A stretch of 10,593 nt of DNA, taken from positions 1-10,593 of the forward strand of contig JASLGI010000072.1 of assembly GCA_030149685.1 (NCBI GenBank). The letters are read 5' to 3'. Origin of the DNA: Bacillaceae bacterium. GTDB taxonomy: Bacteria > Bacillota > Bacilli > Bacillales_A > Planococcaceae. Made by a program: the position numbers and the translations under genes. Below, piece after piece: positions 1 to 8,518 of the stretch. A model generated the notes under the pieces. It made no database searches and was not told where the DNA came from. It saw only the letters and a list, made by a program, of their open reading frames with translations. Each line of letters opens with the position of its first letter. Within the stretch, counting starts at the first letter, position 1.

Positions 1-10
1 TAAAAGAAAA

Positions 11-38
11 ATAACAATTTGAAATAATATGCTATTAT
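11..38 (+). promoter_or_regulatory. Candidate extended -10 promoter for the dptFGH operon
   Basis: An extended -10 element TGCTATTAT lies at 30-38 (TG, one base, then TATTAT). A poor -35 match, ATAACA (4 of 6 to TTGACA), lies at 11-16 with a 16-bp spacer. A start of transcription near 44-46 would give a leader of about 110 bases before dptF. A weak -35 with an extended -10 is a common Firmicute arrangement. Seen by eye only; no transcript data. Confidence 0.45.
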
Positions 39-42
39 GTAG

Positions 43-64
43 ATCGGATAGACAAAATTCCGAT
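43..64. repeat. Inverted repeat ATCGGA-N10-TCCGAT at the expected dptF transcription start
   Basis: Two perfect 6-bp arms (43-48 and 59-64) are separated by 10 bases, immediately downstream of the candidate -10 element. A further CCGATT copy occurs at 115-120, matching 60-65. The position near +1 would suit a repressor operator controlling the restriction operon. The arms could also form a weak 5' leader hairpin. The controlling protein is unknown. Confidence 0.35.
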
Positions 65-137
65 TATAAGTAAAAAATGTCATTTTCGAAATGGGTAGAA
101 ATAGTGAGTAGGACCCGATTGAAAAGATGGTTGATAT

Positions 138-144
138 AGAGGAG
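138..144 (+). promoter_or_regulatory. Ribosome binding site fixing the TTG start of dptF
   Basis: AGAGGAG lies 9 bases before the TTG at 154. With the in-frame TGA at 145-147 it decides the start. The rare TTG codon may hold down initiation of a potentially toxic restriction component; that last point is inference. Confidence 0.7.
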
Positions 145-153
145 TGAAGAAGA

Positions 154-1842
154 TTGGTAGCGCAAAGACAAACGAGTTACTTAGAGCAAGAGATAGGACG
201 GTTAAAAATTACTGCGGCAGAGGCGGTAGAGCACGCGCACCATTTTACAGATTTCAAAAAATATTTGCACGTGGAACGTCCGATACAACGTGAAATCGAG
301 AAAGTGCTCAGAAATAGGCAAGGAGTAGATGAGCCACACTTATTGTTACTGTGCGGAAGTGTAGGAGATGGAAAGTCTCACTTGCTCGCTTACCTGAACG
401 ATTCATCGGAAGGTTTATTATCGGAGTATAAAGTTTTTAATGATGCAACAGAAAGTGCTCGACCAGAAGAAACAGCGTTAGAAACGTTAGAAGAAACGTT
501 TAAAAACTTTTCTGACGAACATTGGGAAACGGACAATGAAAAAATTGTAATCGCAATCAATTTAGGCGTTTTGCATAAATTTATTATGAGTGACCAAACA
601 AAATATACATTCGATCGGTTCAAAGAAACGATTCGAAACAGCGGCATTTTTGATGAAGGGACGATTAACGTACAACAAAGAGGAAATATTGATCTCGTAT
701 CGTTTGCTCATTATCAAATATACGATTTATTAGAGGATCGTGTACAATCCGATTATTTAATGAGTTTGTTACAAAAGGTATGTATAAAAGATGTGTCAAA
801 CCCATTTTATGCAGCGTATAAGCAAGATGAGGTTTCGGGTATACGGACCGTCGTCCACGAAAACTTTGATTTTTTAGGGCGTGAAGAAGTGCAACATCAA
901 GTCGTCCAGTTAATGTGTCGTTTAATGATCGAAAGGAAAGTGTCCATTTCTTCGCGACATTTTTTAGATTTTTTAGCAGACATTATCGTACCTTTATCGG
1001 ACGCAGACGGTATTGAACAGTATGTCCCATCGTTACTTTATAACAACCGTGGACGGTCGGATTTACTAGATGAAGTTTCTCATTTGCATCCGATCCACGC
1101 TCGCTTAGAGTACATCGATCAGCTGATGGTACGTTTACATACGTCGGATCATCTCGAAGGAGTTTGTGAGGAGTACGTGACGTGTCCTATTGCGAGGAAG
1201 TGGCTTTTGGACGCTATAGATACGCAATCCGAAGAAGAATTTTTCCATTTCTTCACTTCTACACTATATTTGACGAATCGAACATTCGCCGAAGAAGTAG
1301 AGCCGGAATCGTATAAGGAGTATGTTCGTTACTTGTATGGCTTTAACGTAGGAAGTCGTAAGGCGATCCGTGCGTTTTACGCATTTTTAAAGCAAGCCAT
1401 TTTCAACTGGAAAGAGCAACCGAAAGAAGGGTACGTATATGTTAAACGTCTCCCGAATGATATAGGAATTGCTCAAGAGCTTGAGTTATCAATGAGTATC
1501 GATCATTTGAGAAGTCATCAAGTCGTCGAAGAAGATGGGAAGTTACGTGCGTTCGCGCCTTATTTGACGGTTGCTTACGAGAAAGACGGTCAAGTTGAAA
1601 TGATGCGAATCGATTATGCACTTTATACACTTCTTGATAAAGTCGTTAATGGGTACCGACCGAACAAGCAAGATCGTGAAGATGCTGTCGCATTTGTAGA
1701 GTACTTGGACCGACTGATGGGCTTTGGTGAGAAAGAAGAGAAAATGCTCATTAGTTTCTTAAAAGAGAAAAAAGAATACGAATTAAAGTTACAATATTTC
1801 GGAGAAGAAGTTTACTACGAAATGAATCGGATAGGAGAGTAG
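154..1842 (+). CDS. dptF: DptF (DndF), P-loop ATPase of the phosphorothioation-dependent restriction complex
   Basis: Predicted cytoplasmic ATPase, 562 aa, that works with DptG and DptH to restrict DNA lacking phosphorothioate (PT) modification. A clear Walker A motif GSVGDGKS is at residues 68-75, after the hydrophobic strand LLLLC. It is followed by the NDATES segment (96-101) and the hydrophobic strand IVIAINLGVL (131-140), in the place where an AAA-type ATPase has its Walker B or sensor strand; a canonical acidic pair is not obvious there. The middle SISSRHFLDF region and the charged C-terminal helix are as I remember from DptF proteins, and the length fits the family. The start is TTG at 154: an in-frame stop at 145-147 rules out anything earlier, an AGAGGAG ribosome site at 138-144 is 9 bases away, and no ATG occurs in frame before the P-loop. 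First gene of the operon; dptG starts 5 bp after it. No signal peptide or membrane segment seen. Identification rests on motif, length and the diagnostic F-G-H order. Confidence 0.9.
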   Translation: MVAQRQTSYLEQEIGRLKITAAEAVEHAHHFTDFKKYLHVERPIQREIEKVLRNRQGVDEPHLLLLCGSVGDGKSHLLAYLNDSSEGLLSEYKVFNDATESARPEETALETLEETFKNFSDEHWETDNEKIVIAINLGVLHKFIMSDQTKYTFDRFKETIRNSGIFDEGTINVQQRGNIDLVSFAHYQIYDLLEDRVQSDYLMSLLQKVCIKDVSNPFYAAYKQDEVSGIRTVVHENFDFLGREEVQHQVVQLMCRLMIERKVSISSRHFLDFLADIIVPLSDADGIEQYVPSLLYNNRGRSDLLDEVSHLHPIHARLEYIDQLMVRLHTSDHLEGVCEEYVTCPIARKWLLDAIDTQSEEEFFHFFTSTLYLTNRTFAEEVEPESYKEYVRYLYGFNVGSRKAIRAFYAFLKQAIFNWKEQPKEGYVYVKRLPNDIGIAQELELSMSIDHLRSHQVVEEDGKLRAFAPYLTVAYEKDGQVEMMRIDYALYTLLDKVVNGYRPNKQDREDAVAFVEYLDRLMGFGEKEEKMLISFLKEKKEYELKLQYFGEEVYYEMNRIGE

Positions 1843-1847
1843 AGCAA

Positions 1848-3254
1848 ATGGTCGAAACAATTTTAACGATACAGCATGTGAAGTACACAGGACATGGCTC
1901 GATGCCGAATACAGAAAAACCGCTCCCATTTCGCTCAAACCCTGCTCCTGTGTATGAAGAAAATTATCATCTCGTCATTAGCGAAATGGCTCAGCTCATT
2001 AATAACAATAAAATTGATGGAAAGAAATTAAAGCGTGGGGAAACACTCGACATCCCGAGTTATAATTTGTTAAGTCGGTACATTGCTACAAGCCCATCTC
2101 TTGAATACGAAGATGGACAAGCACAAAAAGATTTCGCGCGTTTGATCGAAACGTATTTATTCGCAGATCAACGTCTCAATGTTGTACATAGTTATTTGTA
2201 CAGTTTTATTTCGGTTGCATCGGATCAAAAAATACCTGCGCCACTTTCTAACATGGCTAAGTTTTGTCGAGATGTACTTTTTGGCGATTGCGAAGAGGCG
2301 GCACAGCTATTCAAAAATGACAAAGCAGATGATGTATTGACGAAGCTTATTATTAATGAGCTTAGTCAATTGACGAGCGATAAAACGTCAAAACAAGCGA
2401 TGCGAGAAAATACAAATGTCCTACCTGTGTTGACGAAATGGTTCCAAAACGATTTGTTGTACTTGAAGAACCATCCGTCTTATTTGTTATCCAATTTGGA
2501 ACTGTTGATCAATTACTACGCTTTTGCGTACATTATGCAGTTTTTAATCAAAGCGCAACAGTTCTCGGAAGCTGATTTTGAGACGGTTGAACCTCTTTAT
2601 TATACGTTAGCAGAGGAAGTCGTAACGAAGACGAGAGATGCAGCGAAGCCGTATCGTGGCTACAAACGGGTACAAGAGGCAGCGAAATATGGATTTGCTC
2701 ATTATGAAGTGTTGCGACAGTTAAGTCACAATGCGTTTAATTTAGAAAAAGACGAAAAGCCAGTTATGACATACGATGAAATCGCACGACGTGCAGAAGC
2801 TATTGGAAAAAGCGACCAGCTCAAAGAAGAGTTGAAAGAATGGATGGCGCGGTATGCCGAAGTGATGGGATCAAGAGTCCCTGACGTGGCAACAGATCAT
2901 TTTGACGAGTTGTTAAAGGCGCATGTCCAGTCGGTCCACCAAAATATGAAAAAATCGGCGAAAGATCGTTTTGCAAATTCAATTACGCGTCTCGGGAAAG
3001 AGCATTTCTTAAAGTTGCGCGGCCCTTTAGGGTACGTGCTCACTTTGGATCATCGTTTATTAATGTTGTTAACAGCTGTCATCGTTGGCGACGAACCGAA
3101 ACCGTTGTCGGTCGTTCTCGAGGGATTTGAAAAGAGAGGAATTGCTCTCGATCGATATACCATCGCACAAATTGTAGACATCTTTACGGTCCAAAACATT
3201 TTAGATAATAAAAGTGATAGTGGTGATACTCAATATGTCAAACCAATTTTATAA
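1848..3254 (+). CDS. dptG: DptG (DndG), phosphorothioation-dependent restriction subunit
   Basis: 468-aa mostly helical, soluble protein with no P-loop, nuclease or zinc motif that I can see. It is assigned as DptG from its place between dptF and dptH, its length, and its C-terminal region, which I recognise as typical of the family: LRGPLGYVLTLDHRLLMLL (about 382-400), then a winged-helix-like stretch ending in NKSDSGDTQYVKPIL at the terminus. In studied PT systems DptG is required with DptF and DptH for restriction, but its biochemical role is not well defined; the C-terminal stretch could bind DNA or a partner (inference). ATG at 1848 is preceded by AGGAGAG at 1833-1839, which lies inside the end of dptF, so translation is probably coupled to dptF. 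The 3' end overlaps the start of dptH by 20 bp. Confidence 0.87.
   Translation: MVETILTIQHVKYTGHGSMPNTEKPLPFRSNPAPVYEENYHLVISEMAQLINNNKIDGKKLKRGETLDIPSYNLLSRYIATSPSLEYEDGQAQKDFARLIETYLFADQRLNVVHSYLYSFISVASDQKIPAPLSNMAKFCRDVLFGDCEEAAQLFKNDKADDVLTKLIINELSQLTSDKTSKQAMRENTNVLPVLTKWFQNDLLYLKNHPSYLLSNLELLINYYAFAYIMQFLIKAQQFSEADFETVEPLYYTLAEEVVTKTRDAAKPYRGYKRVQEAAKYGFAHYEVLRQLSHNAFNLEKDEKPVMTYDEIARRAEAIGKSDQLKEELKEWMARYAEVMGSRVPDVATDHFDELLKAHVQSVHQNMKKSAKDRFANSITRLGKEHFLKLRGPLGYVLTLDHRLLMLLTAVIVGDEPKPLSVVLEGFEKRGIALDRYTIAQIVDIFTVQNILDNKSDSGDTQYVKPIL
3222..3227 (+). promoter_or_regulatory. Weak ribosome binding site supporting ATG 3235 for dptH
   Basis: GGTGAT lies 7 bases before ATG 3235, inside the dptG coding end. 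It is a poor match to GGAGG, so dptH translation probably depends on ribosomes finishing dptG. Earlier in-frame GTG codons at 3214, 3220 and 3223 have nothing resembling a ribosome site ahead of them. Confidence 0.4.
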
Positions 3255-6200
3255 TTATTTAGCATCGCACATTATCGATTTTTGGGAAACAGAAGGTGTG
3301 CGACGTGGAAACAAATACTTTTTAAGACTTGATACGGCAACAGAAGTACAACATATGGTGGAAGCGTTTCAAAAGGTCCGTCCCGACATCGTTAAACCGT
3401 TTACTTATGACGACGAAGGAGTTCTCTTTTCAAGTTACGCTGTGGAAATTGGAGATGTGCAAGTTGTATTAGCAGGAGCGACGAAAGAGGTGACTGTTGA
3501 TTACATCGGTCGTCTGCGCAATTTCGTCAGTGATCGTCAAGAAGGCTGGGAAGATAAGGCATTATGCAGTGTGACCGCGGAAAGTTTAGATACCCTTTCT
3601 GGTGGCGGCGCAAACTTACAAAATCGCGGGATGCCATTGCATACGGATTCATTGATCCGACGATTGAAACAAGATATCGAGGAAAGTCCGTTACAAGCGT
3701 CAGAACGAGTTATTTTACGGGATGTACTGAATGATTTACAAGAACTCGATCGCATTATGGGTATCCCATTAAACGACTTTTCAGAAGTGCTATCCATTTT
3801 AGAAAAAGGAAAAATAGAGAAAGAGGACTATCGAGGATTAGAGTTATTCGAAGATCCTGAATTAAGTAGCTTCTCTGATGAAAAAGTGATTGAGGAACGT
3901 CTGCGTGAAAACCGCGAAACGTTTCGTGAAGTGATGGATGCTCACCAACATGGCAATGCGGAAGATACGTTGGAGAAGATGTACACTGATAGTGGTGTGG
4001 CACGATTGAAAAAAGAGGATTGGCATGAAGAAACGTATCCGACGATTCATAAAGAAAAAGAAAAGTTCCGAAAGACTCAAAAATCGAAAAAAGTTGTTGT
4101 CGACTCTCTCGAATTATTGTCTGACCATGCGTCTCATTGGTTGCGTTATCCAGGGGAAACAGCAGCGAAACGCCGTCAACATATGATTTTGATTTTTAAT
4201 CCTCAACAACTTGATGAATTGACGATGCGGATTAAGTTTGATTGGACAGGTGACATCACTAGCTTGCATAGCGATTTTGTAAATGTGCGCAAAAAAGACC
4301 GAGATAAAGTAGAGGCGAAAGTGAGTAAGAAGTTTTTAACGTTACACATTCAACCTTCTCGTCAAGTAGAATTTTTTAAGGTCGATTACAAGCATGAATC
4401 GAAAGCTACTTTAGGTGCTAGTTTTCACGTTTGTGTTGTGCCATGGAAAGAGGATTATTTCCTTCCCATTCAATCAAAATATGAAGTCGATGTTGCAAAA
4501 GAAGCGTTACGTTTAGCGATTGACGATGCGAAGTTTCAAATTGGATTGAACCAAGGCATTCTTAAGCAACCGAAAGAAATAACGATTGATGATTCGCCTG
4601 TGACGCATACTGTGAATTTACAAGAGACAGAATATCACTTTGCATTGACAGCCGGTGCATTTCCAGAAGGCGAGGCGGCCAGTGTCATAGTAGAGTATGA
4701 TGGTGTCACATTACCGCTCCACATCCCTGACGACGAATCGAAATCGGTTCCGTTATCGGGTGAGCTCGTTCAGGAGCGGATTCGTACGGAAGAAGAAGAC
4801 ATTCGACGGATCGGAGATAATTTGTTCCGTCAAGGAACGTACGAGTTTTACGGCATGGAAACGTATCGTACCTTTTTCGACTACGAGGAGGCGTGGATCG
4901 CGGAAAGAATGGCTTCTGGAAGTTTAGTGTCAGGACGTTTAGAAAAGCGACCGATTGAGTTGAGTCGTAATTTAGAACAGGCGTACGATGCGTATTTAGA
5001 CTACTTCGAAGGTAGAATTCCGAGTTTAACGTATTCTGACGAGGAATTTTGTGAAGTAGCAACGAGCTACATACAAGCTTATGTGGATGAAGTGAATTCC
5101 TTTGCAGCGAATGAGCCGGCCGGAAGACGCGGCGTCGATCTTGCGCGTTTAGGAGTCATTGAATCTGTCAATGGTTTTTACTTCACTGCGTTTCATCCGT
5201 TGCTCGTCGCTTATCGTCTCAAAAGGCATGAGATGTTAGCTGATGATGCGATTGAACGTGTCATTACAAAACGTTTAGGAGCAGAATCACTTTTACCTTT
5301 CTTAATGAGAGGACGTCTCTATCGTCCGGAGGCGGTACAAGAAGTACCTGATTGGTTACACTTCCGACCGATTGAAGAATTGACTGTCTCGGATTCTCAA
5401 AAATTTATCGCAAACGTTATTTTTGATAAGATGAGACAATTTAAAAAGCATTTCCGTTATTTCTTTTTACCGTCGTCAGACGCACCATTTTTAATCAATG
5501 TGATCAATTTACCTGATGATCGAGAAGTGTTACGTGGCGTCATTGAATTTCTATTGGACGAAGTGAAGAGAAGCGGTTTAGAACATGTAAAAGATATTGA
5601 AGTGACTTTGTATACGGATCAACGTGTAGCAAGTGCATTCGATGAGTTTTCCGAATGGGTGACAGCGAAAGATGTTGAGCGGAAATTAGGCGTGAAATTA
5701 AAAGTAGGAGACTACGAAGCAGAAGATGTTTTACGAGCGATTCGGGAACATTTGTTTTACTTTAAAAAATATGACGACGACCGAAATTGGTCGATTGATT
5801 ACGCGCATGTCACGTTTTATAAGATGTATGCTCAGGAACGCACGGTTACTCAGCAAATGGCACATATGCCCCATGACATTGCATTAGAAGGATTATATGC
5901 AAGTGTTCCATCGACGAAGGATGGAGAGATTTATCGTATGGGATACGGGATTGATGGGTATGATGTGGCAGGCGATTTATTACTAGAAACCGCTGTTGCA
6001 ACGAATGAGCTCATCGCCAACACAACGAACGACGGAAATGATGCGTACATGAAAGGCAATGCTACTTATTTGCACGTCGAGACAGTCGCTGAAGAAATGT
6101 TGCAAGAAGTATTTGACCGATCGCATTGGGTGACATTTATCGAGCCATCTGTCGATTTGGAGTTTTTCCAAGACTTCCAAGAACTCATTATTATTCATTA

Positions 6201-8475
6201 TAGTGATCAATATACATCGTCTCATAAGTATGATGCGATTACAGTTACGAACAAGTCGATGCAATATAAAGATGTGATTCGGGAGTTTTTAGAAGCAAAA
6301 GGTGTTTCGAAAGAAGAACATCAGATTACGCAAGCGATTCAAGCGTTTAATGCATACAATGGAGAATGGCTACTTCGGATCATCGGTTCCAAAGGGCATG
6401 ATGATCGAGAAAAGTTGAGCATTATATCTGGCGTGAAATATATGGTCGCACTTTTACACCACCCTCGTATTTTATGGGTGCCGATATCGCTCGAAGAAAT
6501 TTTACGAGTGGCGGGCGTTTTAGGGTTGAGCAAGAGCGACGGTGTATTTAGCGCGAAAAACTTAGGCGTAACAGGCGCAACGAGTGATGATATTTTAATG
6601 GTAGGTCTCGAAGAAGTCGATGACGTCGTTCGTTTGTATATTTACCCTGTTGAAGTGAAAATTGGAAAAGTGACGCAGTCGATTGTGAAAAAGGCAAAAG
6701 AACAAGTGATCCGGACGAAAAACACATTGGTTGAAGCGTTGACCTCTGATGAACAAGGAACATTTGTTCAAAAGTTTTATCAAACATTTATCGTCCAGCT
6801 CGTCATTGCAAGTGCTAAAAAAATGGCACAAGGTAACTTGTGGGGTAAGCTTGATTATACGTTGAGTGCAGATGTGATCGAGAAACTTTCGAAATTGCAA
6901 ATTGACATTTCTCACGCACTCGATTCACATATTGGTGAGGCGGGGATCCTCCTCTTTGAACACGGTCTGTTTGCACGAAGTGTAACGCAAGAAGATGACG
7001 TACACTTGTATCACTTTAGTGAACAAGATGGTTATCACGGCATCGTAGAGTCTTATGACGACGTATACAATTGGTTACATCATACAGACAATGACTTTGT
7101 TAGCGAACAGTTTTTAATAAATACGTATGATGCTCCTATGTCGCCTCCGTCGGAACCATCCGAACGAAACGATGCATGGTCGGCTGTGCATGAGTCTTCT
7201 GAACAGCTCGATTCTGTCGAACGAATAGAAGTTGAAGAGGAGGCCATCGATGAATCCGATGCCACGCCTTTATCTATTGCGAACGAATTAGAAGAAAACG
7301 AAGTACAAAGTGAAGTGATAGAAGGCCGTTTGCAACCGAAAGCGTTAGAAGAAGTACGTCTTAAAATTGGAACAGCAGAAGGAACGAAGAAAGATGTCTA
7401 TTGGGAATACGGTCATCCAGAGTTAGCGAACCGTCACTTGTTAATAGTCGGTAAGTCAGGACAAGGAAAAACGTATTTCATGCAAACTTTACTTTTGGAA
7501 CAATCGCTCCAAGGTGTTCCGAGCATTATCATTGACTACACGGACGGGTTCTTGCCGAATCAGTTAGAAGAAACGTTCAAAGAAACGTTGGACGGTAAAA
7601 TTAAACATCGTGTCGTCATTCAAGAAAAGCTTCCGATCAATCCATTCATCCAACACGAGGTCGATTACGGTGGAATCCTCATGAAAGAAGGTTCAATCGA
7701 TGTGGCGACGCGGATGAAAAGTGTATTTGCTAGTTCTTACAATTTAGGGCCACAACAAGAAAATGCAATTTATGAAGCGACGATGGAAGGGATCGCAAAG
7801 TATGGCGATCAACAGTTTTCTATCCGCCATTTAGGTGAGCAGTTGCGATCGATGGAGAACAACCCAGCAGCTGGAACGACACTTTCTAAAATTCGACCGC
7901 TCGTTGATCGAAATCCGTTCATTCAAGGTGAGACGATCGACTGGAAAAAACATTTAGAAAGTAATGGAGACATTTTAATTTTACAGCTCACTGGTTTTGA
8001 ACGACAGGAACAAGTTTTGCTCACAGAGTTTGTATTGTGGGATTTATGGAACTATTCTTTACGCGAAGGTGCGAAAGATATTCCGTTAACTGTCGTCATG
8101 GACGAAGCGCAAAACTTGGATCACCGTGAAAGTTCACCTTCTGCTAAAGTGTTAACAGAAGGACGAAAATTCGGTTGGTCTGGTTGGTATGCGACACAAA
8201 TTGTCAAATCACAATTTGACAAAGATGAAGTAGCACGTCTTCAAAACACGGGACAAAAAGTATACTTTTTGCCACCAGATGATGAAATTCCTGGCATCGC
8301 AAAAAATTTAGAAGACGATCGATACGATCGCAATTATTGGGAAATGAAACTACGAAGCTTAAGGAAGGGACAATGTATTGTTCACGGCCCGCATTTGCAG
8401 CCGGATGGTACGCTTTCCTCAAGTGACCCAGTCGTGGTCAACGTAAGCTCGTTAGAAACACGCTTAGAAGAATAA
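3235..8475 (+). CDS. dptH: DptH (DndH), large HerA/FtsK-type ATPase of the phosphorothioation-dependent restriction complex
   Basis: About 1746 aa (numbered from ATG 3235). The C-terminal module is a HerA-type ATPase: ELANRHLLIVGKSGQGKTYF with Walker A GKSGQGKT at 1406-1413, IIDYTDGF soon after, Walker B VVMDEAQNL with D1623-E1624, and a sensor-like ATQIVKS from 1653. This is the signature of DptH, the likely DNA-translocating motor of the DptFGH restriction complex. The N-terminal ~1290 residues have no standard domain I can name. They contain FHPLLVAYRL (from 653) and, at 1103-1160, a PD-(D/E)XK-like pattern (D1118/D1119, E1140-V-K1142, Q1157). An acidic, Ser/Pro/Glu-rich and probably disordered linker (about 1297-1372) separates the two halves. 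The frame extends back to GTG 3214, but no ribosome site precedes that codon, whereas GGTGAT at 3222-3227 precedes ATG 3235; I choose the ATG. It overlaps dptG by 20 bp, implying translational coupling. No frameshift or internal stop is present. Confidence 0.9.
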   Translation: MSNQFYNYLASHIIDFWETEGVRRGNKYFLRLDTATEVQHMVEAFQKVRPDIVKPFTYDDEGVLFSSYAVEIGDVQVVLAGATKEVTVDYIGRLRNFVSDRQEGWEDKALCSVTAESLDTLSGGGANLQNRGMPLHTDSLIRRLKQDIEESPLQASERVILRDVLNDLQELDRIMGIPLNDFSEVLSILEKGKIEKEDYRGLELFEDPELSSFSDEKVIEERLRENRETFREVMDAHQHGNAEDTLEKMYTDSGVARLKKEDWHEETYPTIHKEKEKFRKTQKSKKVVVDSLELLSDHASHWLRYPGETAAKRRQHMILIFNPQQLDELTMRIKFDWTGDITSLHSDFVNVRKKDRDKVEAKVSKKFLTLHIQPSRQVEFFKVDYKHESKATLGASFHVCVVPWKEDYFLPIQSKYEVDVAKEALRLAIDDAKFQIGLNQGILKQPKEITIDDSPVTHTVNLQETEYHFALTAGAFPEGEAASVIVEYDGVTLPLHIPDDESKSVPLSGELVQERIRTEEEDIRRIGDNLFRQGTYEFYGMETYRTFFDYEEAWIAERMASGSLVSGRLEKRPIELSRNLEQAYDAYLDYFEGRIPSLTYSDEEFCEVATSYIQAYVDEVNSFAANEPAGRRGVDLARLGVIESVNGFYFTAFHPLLVAYRLKRHEMLADDAIERVITKRLGAESLLPFLMRGRLYRPEAVQEVPDWLHFRPIEELTVSDSQKFIANVIFDKMRQFKKHFRYFFLPSSDAPFLINVINLPDDREVLRGVIEFLLDEVKRSGLEHVKDIEVTLYTDQRVASAFDEFSEWVTAKDVERKLGVKLKVGDYEAEDVLRAIREHLFYFKKYDDDRNWSIDYAHVTFYKMYAQERTVTQQMAHMPHDIALEGLYASVPSTKDGEIYRMGYGIDGYDVAGDLLLETAVATNELIANTTNDGNDAYMKGNATYLHVETVAEEMLQEVFDRSHWVTFIEPSVDLEFFQDFQELIIIHYSDQYTSSHKYDAITVTNKSMQYKDVIREFLEAKGVSKEEHQITQAIQAFNAYNGEWLLRIIGSKGHDDREKLSIISGVKYMVALLHHPRILWVPISLEEILRVAGVLGLSKSDGVFSAKNLGVTGATSDDILMVGLEEVDDVVRLYIYPVEVKIGKVTQSIVKKAKEQVIRTKNTLVEALTSDEQGTFVQKFYQTFIVQLVIASAKKMAQGNLWGKLDYTLSADVIEKLSKLQIDISHALDSHIGEAGILLFEHGLFARSVTQEDDVHLYHFSEQDGYHGIVESYDDVYNWLHHTDNDFVSEQFLINTYDAPMSPPSEPSERNDAWSAVHESSEQLDSVERIEVEEEAIDESDATPLSIANELEENEVQSEVIEGRLQPKALEEVRLKIGTAEGTKKDVYWEYGHPELANRHLLIVGKSGQGKTYFMQTLLLEQSLQGVPSIIIDYTDGFLPNQLEETFKETLDGKIKHRVVIQEKLPINPFIQHEVDYGGILMKEGSIDVATRMKSVFASSYNLGPQQENAIYEATMEGIAKYGDQQFSIRHLGEQLRSMENNPAAGTTLSKIRPLVDRNPFIQGETIDWKKHLESNGDILILQLTGFERQEQVLLTEFVLWDLWNYSLREGAKDIPLTVVMDEAQNLDHRESSPSAKVLTEGRKFGWSGWYATQIVKSQFDKDEVARLQNTGQKVYFLPPDDEIPGIAKNLEDDRYDRNYWEMKLRSLRKGQCIVHGPHLQPDGTLSSSDPVVVNVSSLETRLEE

Positions 8476-8480
8476 GAAAG

Positions 8481-8518
8481 CCCCTTACTTCATTTGACGA
8501 AGTAAGGGGTTATTTTTT
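8481..8518. terminator. Strong hairpin terminator between dptH and the convergent XRE gene, probably bidirectional
   Basis: A perfect 11-bp stem, CCCCTTACTTC (8481-8491) and GAAGTAAGGGG (8499-8509), encloses a 7-base loop and is followed on the plus strand by TTATTTTTT. This is a classic intrinsic terminator starting 5 bp after the dptH stop codon. Read on the minus strand, the hairpin is followed by CTTTCTTATT, a weaker U-rich tract, so it can also end the XRE transcript, whose TAA stop (8510-8512) abuts the stem. Confidence 0.93.

Noticed and set aside
3214..3234. GTG 3214 as the start of dptH
   Set aside because: No ribosome site precedes it, and the ATG at 3235 has a possible one; the seven extra residues do not look like a conserved N-terminus.
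4706..5062. Antisense open frame of 118 codons inside dptH, and similar antisense frames at 390-647, 6595-6915 and elsewhere
   Set aside because: They lie wholly within strong coding genes on the other strand, lack ribosome sites that I can see, and their products are low-complexity and match nothing I recognise.
154..8475. SspFGH-type or BREX-type system instead of DptFGH
   Set aside because: The gene order, sizes and the HPELANRHLLIVGKSGQGKT context of the large ATPase fit DptF-DptG-DptH; no PglZ, methylase, or SspE-like gene is present.
8476..8509. CRISPR repeat or transposon end at the inverted repeat after dptH
   Set aside because: It is a single short hairpin followed by a T-run, directly after a stop codon, which is explained fully as an intrinsic terminator.
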